Below are positions 5,580 through 8,620 of a stretch of 8,620 bases of DNA, one piece after another. The notes under the pieces are model-generated. The model worked only from the letters and a program-made list of their open reading frames with translations. It did not search any database and was not told where the DNA came from. A program made the position numbers and the translations under genes. The stretch's first letter is position 1. Every line of letters begins with the position of its first letter. The stretch lies in the NCBI GenBank assembly GCA_947625715.1, contig CANQPR010000057.1:1-8620 (forward strand), given 5' to 3'. This DNA comes from an uncultured Bacilli bacterium (GTDB lineage Bacteria; Bacillota_I; Bacilli_A; RF39; UBA660).

Positions 5580-6350
5580 ATGAATGAACGACTAGGTACA
5601 AGTATTTGTCTTTTTTCTTCTAAAGGTGGAACTGGTAAAACAATTACCACTCTTAATTTAGCAGGAATATATGAAGTCATTAATAAAAAAGTTTTGATTA
5701 TGGATATGGATTTATTAAGTGGTGGCATTTCTTTAGCTTTAAATTTAGTTGTTAAAAAAACCATCTATCATTACGCTAATGATTGTTTAAATAAAAAAGA
5801 TGATAATTTAAAAAACTATGTTACAAAATATGATGATTATATTGATGTTCTATCATGTCCCAAAGATCCTAGACAAGCATCTTTTATAAGTAGTGATGTG
5901 ATAAAAAAAGCCCTTTTAAAAGCCAAATATTACTATGATGTAATTTTAATTGATATGTCACACAATATCAATGAAATAAATTTAATGTTACTTGATAATT
6001 GTGAACAAATATTATTTTCAATGACAAATGATCCTTTAGATATTAAAAATTTACGAAATTTACTGGCCATTTTTAAAATATTAGATAAACAAAATTATAA
6101 AATACTATTAAATGAAGCTGTTAATCCTTTAAAAAAATACTTTACTATAAATGAAATGAATAGTTTATTAAAAACCAATATTGAATATTATTTGACAAAT
6201 GAATTTTATTTAAAAAATATGGATGAATATATAATGAATGGCCAAATTGTAACCTTGCAACCTAAAGCAGTTAATATTTTTAGTAAAGATTTTGCAACAT
6301 TAACAAAACTTGCTACAGATTTTATTGAAAAGGGGTCAAAAAATGAATAA
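5580..6350 (+). CDS. TadZ/CpaE-like ParA/MinD-family ATPase
   Basis: The 256-residue protein has the deviant Walker A of the ParA/MinD family, SSKGGTGKT (13-21, signature Lys15 and Lys20), the second motif VLIMDMD (Asp42, Asp44) and a Walker B ending at Asp125 in YDVILIDMSHN. In Tad systems the TadZ/CpaE ATPase marks the cell pole or assembly site and helps recruit the pilus machine. Its position directly before the TadA and TadB homologues supports that role and argues against chromosome or plasmid partition. Typical CpaE/TadZ proteins carry an N-terminal receiver-like domain of about 130 residues; here the ATPase motif starts at residue 13, so this domain is absent. ATG 5580 has AAGGG 6 nt upstream. 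Its stop overlaps the start of the next gene by 8 bp. Confidence 0.85.
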   Translation: MNERLGTSICLFSSKGGTGKTITTLNLAGIYEVINKKVLIMDMDLLSGGISLALNLVVKKTIYHYANDCLNKKDDNLKNYVTKYDDYIDVLSCPKDPRQASFISSDVIKKALLKAKYYYDVILIDMSHNINEINLMLLDNCEQILFSMTNDPLDIKNLRNLLAIFKILDKQNYKILLNEAVNPLKKYFTINEMNSLLKTNIEYYLTNEFYLKNMDEYIMNGQIVTLQPKAVNIFSKDFATLTKLATDFIEKGSKNE

Positions 6351-7623
6351 AAAAGATTTGTTAAGTGCTTTTCATATAGAAGCTAAGCCAAATAAATTAA
6401 TTGCTGATTATGAAATCTTTAAAGACAAAGATTTATTAGATGATTTGCGAGCTAAAATAATTGAAAATATCGCAGATAAACAAATTAATCAAACAACTGA
6501 TTTTGATCATTTTGTAACTGAGGAAATTGAAAGTGTTATTAAAGATGAAAATTTATCGAATATGCAAAGAAATCATTTATATCATTTAATTGATAATGAA
6601 GTAAAAGGTTTTGGACCAATAACAGAATTATTAGAAGATGATAATATTTCTTCCATCATGATTAATAGTCCTAAGGATATTTATATTGAAAGTGAAGGAA
6701 AAATTATTAAAGATAGTTCCATTTCTTTTATTAATAATGCTCATATTTTACGAACAATAAAAAAGATTTTTGAAAAAAATGAATTGGCAATTGATTTTAA
6801 TAAACCGATTATTGAAACATGCTTAAAAAATAAAACCAAGATTAATGTTATTAGTAAGCCTGTTGCCTTAAATGGGATTGCTGTTGTTATTAAAAAAAAT
6901 AATACGCAAATTAAAACCATGGATGATTATTTACGAATTGGTAGTTTAACACCTTATATGGCTTTATTTTTACAAGCTATAGTAAAGGGAAAATTAAATA
7001 TTTTAATATGCGGTAAAGCAGGAGTTGGGAAAACAACATTAGTTAATGTTTTAGGAAGTTTAATGGAAGATGAAGAAAGAATTATAACTATTGAAAATCA
7101 AAGAGAATTAAATATTTTAAAACCCCATGTTATATCTTTAACTAATAATTTAGATTCTTCTTTAAAGAAAAGCAGTTTATTTTTAGAAGCCTTAAAATTT
7201 CAAGCTGAAAGAATTATTTATGAGGGGATTGATGAATCAGATGTCCTAGAAGTTATTTTAGCAAACAATATGAAAGATGAAGGACAAATATTTACAATGA
7301 ATGCATCAAGTGTAAATGAAGCCATAGAAAATTTAGAAATGATAATAATGATGCAAAATCCTCATTTAAATTTAACTCTTATAAAAGAAAAAATATATAA
7401 AACTTTAGATGTTATAGTTTATGTTGAAAAATTACCTGATAAAAAAAGGAGAATAACGAAAATTTCTGAGGTTACTGATAATAAAATTAATGATATATTT
7501 GCTTATAATTATTCTAAAAATAATACTACTGGTGAATATGTTTTATACAAAAATAAACCTCTTTTAATAGATAAGCTAGTAAAAAAAGGTATTAATGATA
7601 TAAATTATATGTTTAAAGAATAG
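6343..7623 (+). CDS. tadA: Divergent TadA/CpaF-like secretion ATPase
   Basis: The 426-residue protein has the layout of TadA/CpaF (VirB11-type) hexameric motors: a helical N-terminus, the N-terminal domain box KGFGPITELLEDDNISSIMIN (about 88-108), a PIIETCLKNKTKINVISKP stretch, and the Walker A GKAGVGKTT (224-232). Other boxes have drifted. The Asp box ERIVTIEDxxEL is ERIITIENQREL (245-256, D to N at 252). The Walker B region RIIVGEVRG is RIIYEGIDE (290-298). The His box GHDGSLSTIHANS is KDEGQIFTMNASS (311-323), with both histidines replaced. It may be slow, regulated or inactive; alternatively this is normal for its clade. The start at 6343 has AAAGGGG (6329-6335) 7 nt upstream and overlaps the upstream gene by 8 bp, implying translational coupling. 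It would energise pilus assembly at the TadB/TadC platform. Confidence 0.87.
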   Translation: MNKKDLLSAFHIEAKPNKLIADYEIFKDKDLLDDLRAKIIENIADKQINQTTDFDHFVTEEIESVIKDENLSNMQRNHLYHLIDNEVKGFGPITELLEDDNISSIMINSPKDIYIESEGKIIKDSSISFINNAHILRTIKKIFEKNELAIDFNKPIIETCLKNKTKINVISKPVALNGIAVVIKKNNTQIKTMDDYLRIGSLTPYMALFLQAIVKGKLNILICGKAGVGKTTLVNVLGSLMEDEERIITIENQRELNILKPHVISLTNNLDSSLKKSSLFLEALKFQAERIIYEGIDESDVLEVILANNMKDEGQIFTMNASSVNEAIENLEMIIMMQNPHLNLTLIKEKIYKTLDVIVYVEKLPDKKRRITKISEVTDNKINDIFAYNYSKNNTTGEYVLYKNKPLLIDKLVKKGINDINYMFKE

Positions 7624-7636
7624 TAAGGAGGTAGTT

Positions 7637-8620
7637 ATGCAGTTAAAGTATTTTTACTTAATTTTAGAACTATTAGTTTTATTATTTTGCTTTTGTTTAA
7701 TATATACTTTATTAAAGCAAAAAAGATTAAGTAAATTTGAAAAGCGATTTGCAAGTTTTTCTTTACAAGCTAAACAAGAAGATTTATCTTTTTTAGATAA
7801 AGTTGCCAATTTTTTTTTAAAACTAATTAAAAGATTAGGGAGTAGTTTAAGTAAAATCAAGGCTTTTCAAAAAATTGCTGTAGCTTATAAAAAATATGAA
7901 CTAATTAGTGATAAATTACAAGCCATTGATTTTGTCGCGATAAAAATATTTTTAGCAATTGCCTTTGTGTTATTTTATTTTTTAATGCAATTAGATCATT
8001 CCTTTATTTTTGGAGTAATTGGTTATTTTGGTTTGTTTTTGCTAGGTTATTTTTTACCCGATTATTTTTACTATATACAATATTTAAAAACAAGAAGAAT
8101 AATAAAGAAAGAATTTTATCAAGCTATTGAGCTTATAAATTATTCATTAAAAACTAATAAAAATATTAAAGATGCTTTTTTAGTACTTAAAGATCAAATG
8201 CCTCAAAGTATTAATAGAGAATTTAATAAAATACTTAAAGATTTAACATACGAAATAGAATTAAAAGATTCTTTTAAAGATTTTGCCAAAAGAGTTAATT
8301 TAAAGGAAGCTTCTGATTTAGCTGTATATTTAGCATATGCCAAAGAAGTTAATATTTCTTACCAAGATATTTTTGGAATGTATCAAGAATGGCTAGAAAA
8401 AGATTTAGAAAAAGAAAATGAATACAAAAGTCTTTATAATATTACACGTTATTTGACTAAAATTTTAATTGTTATTCCTCTATTAACTATAATTATTTTA
8501 TATTTACTTTTCCCACAATACTGGTCAGTATTTTTGACAACTTCATTAGGTAAAATATTTGCTTTTTTCGTCTTCTTATTGTATTTGTTATATTTAGTAA
8601 TTATTAATATTATAGAAAGG
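7637..8620 (+). CDS. tadB: TadB-like inner-membrane platform protein (GspF family), cut by window edge
   Basis: The frame is open from ATG 7637 to the last base (328 codons, no stop), so the C-terminus is missing. AAGGAGG (7625-7631) sits 5 nt before the start, 13 bp after the previous gene. An N-terminal membrane helix (about 6-26) is followed by a basic helical region, two helices (about 98-117 and 122-140), a cytosolic T2SSF/GspF-like domain (about 155-270, from KEFYQAIELINYSLKTNKNI to the EWLEKDLEKENEY stretch) and two more helices (about 279-299 and 306-326). This matches TadB, the platform protein that couples the TadA motor to pilin export, and its place in the operon supports that. 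A TadC homologue would be expected next. Only a few residues are probably missing, judged by the family's usual length of roughly 300-330. Confidence 0.86.
   Translation, partial: MQLKYFYLILELLVLLFCFCLIYTLLKQKRLSKFEKRFASFSLQAKQEDLSFLDKVANFFLKLIKRLGSSLSKIKAFQKIAVAYKKYELISDKLQAIDFVAIKIFLAIAFVLFYFLMQLDHSFIFGVIGYFGLFLLGYFLPDYFYYIQYLKTRRIIKKEFYQAIELINYSLKTNKNIKDAFLVLKDQMPQSINREFNKILKDLTYEIELKDSFKDFAKRVNLKEASDLAVYLAYAKEVNISYQDIFGMYQEWLEKDLEKENEYKSLYNITRYLTKILIVIPLLTIIILYLLFPQYWSVFLTTSLGKIFAFFVFLLYLLYLVIINIIER

Noticed and set aside
5468..5764. 98-codon minus-strand frame over the TadZ-like start
   Set aside because: It is antisense to the Walker A region and crosses the HD-gene terminator and the Tad promoter.
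6310..6342. Eleven-residue extension of the TadA-like protein
   Set aside because: The upstream ATG lies deeper in the TadZ-like gene without a ribosome site, while 6343 has AAAGGGG 7 nt upstream.
7654..7860. 68-codon minus-strand frame within the TadB-like gene
   Set aside because: It is antisense to a clear membrane-protein gene whose frame stays open to the window edge.

Overview
The window is very AT-rich, with strong Shine-Dalgarno sites and near-consensus sigma-A type promoters (often with exactly 17-bp spacers). Its tRNAs, including the encoded CCA ends, resemble those of Bacillus. All tryptophans in the recognised genes use TGG, no gene stops at TGA, and stops are TAA or TAG, so the standard bacterial code applies. 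This suggests a low-GC Firmicute (Bacilli or Erysipelotrichia-like, possibly one of the uncultured gut lineages related to Mollicutes). The assignment is inferred from style and protein families, not from a marker gene.

Layout: (1) 3-210 holds two tRNAs, CAU (probably tRNA-Ile2) and Leu-UAG, closed by an intrinsic terminator. (2) 211-485 holds the scar of an integrated element: a perfect tandem 12-bp repeat and the C-terminal 79 codons of a tyrosine recombinase pointing back at tRNA-Leu. (3) 501-2935 is a copper-efflux pair, copZ and copA. (4) 2943-3881 holds two unrecognised genes that converge and share a TTAA at their stops. (5) 3933-4324 holds tRNA-Gln(CUG), tRNA-Ile(GAU) and tRNA-Glu(UUC) with two promoters and a terminator. 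(6) 4323-5497 holds a divergent pair: a DUF6512-type membrane protein on the minus strand, apparently starting at ATA, and an HD-domain protein with a hydrophobic tail on the plus strand. (7) 5519 to the end is the start of a Tad/Flp pilus-type secretion operon: a TadZ/CpaE-like ATPase, a TadA/CpaF-like ATPase, and a TadB-like membrane protein cut off by the window edge.

How the genes work together: CopZ should carry Cu(I) to CopA, which pumps it out. The three Tad genes form one transcription unit with an 8-bp overlap and a 13-bp gap, and would build the positioning, motor and platform parts of a pilus machine; the pilins and peptidase would lie beyond the right edge. The most notable observations are the ATA start of the DUF6512 gene, the TadA-like motor with Walker A intact but several other catalytic boxes altered, and the recombinase remnant with arm-site-like repeats beside tRNA-Leu.
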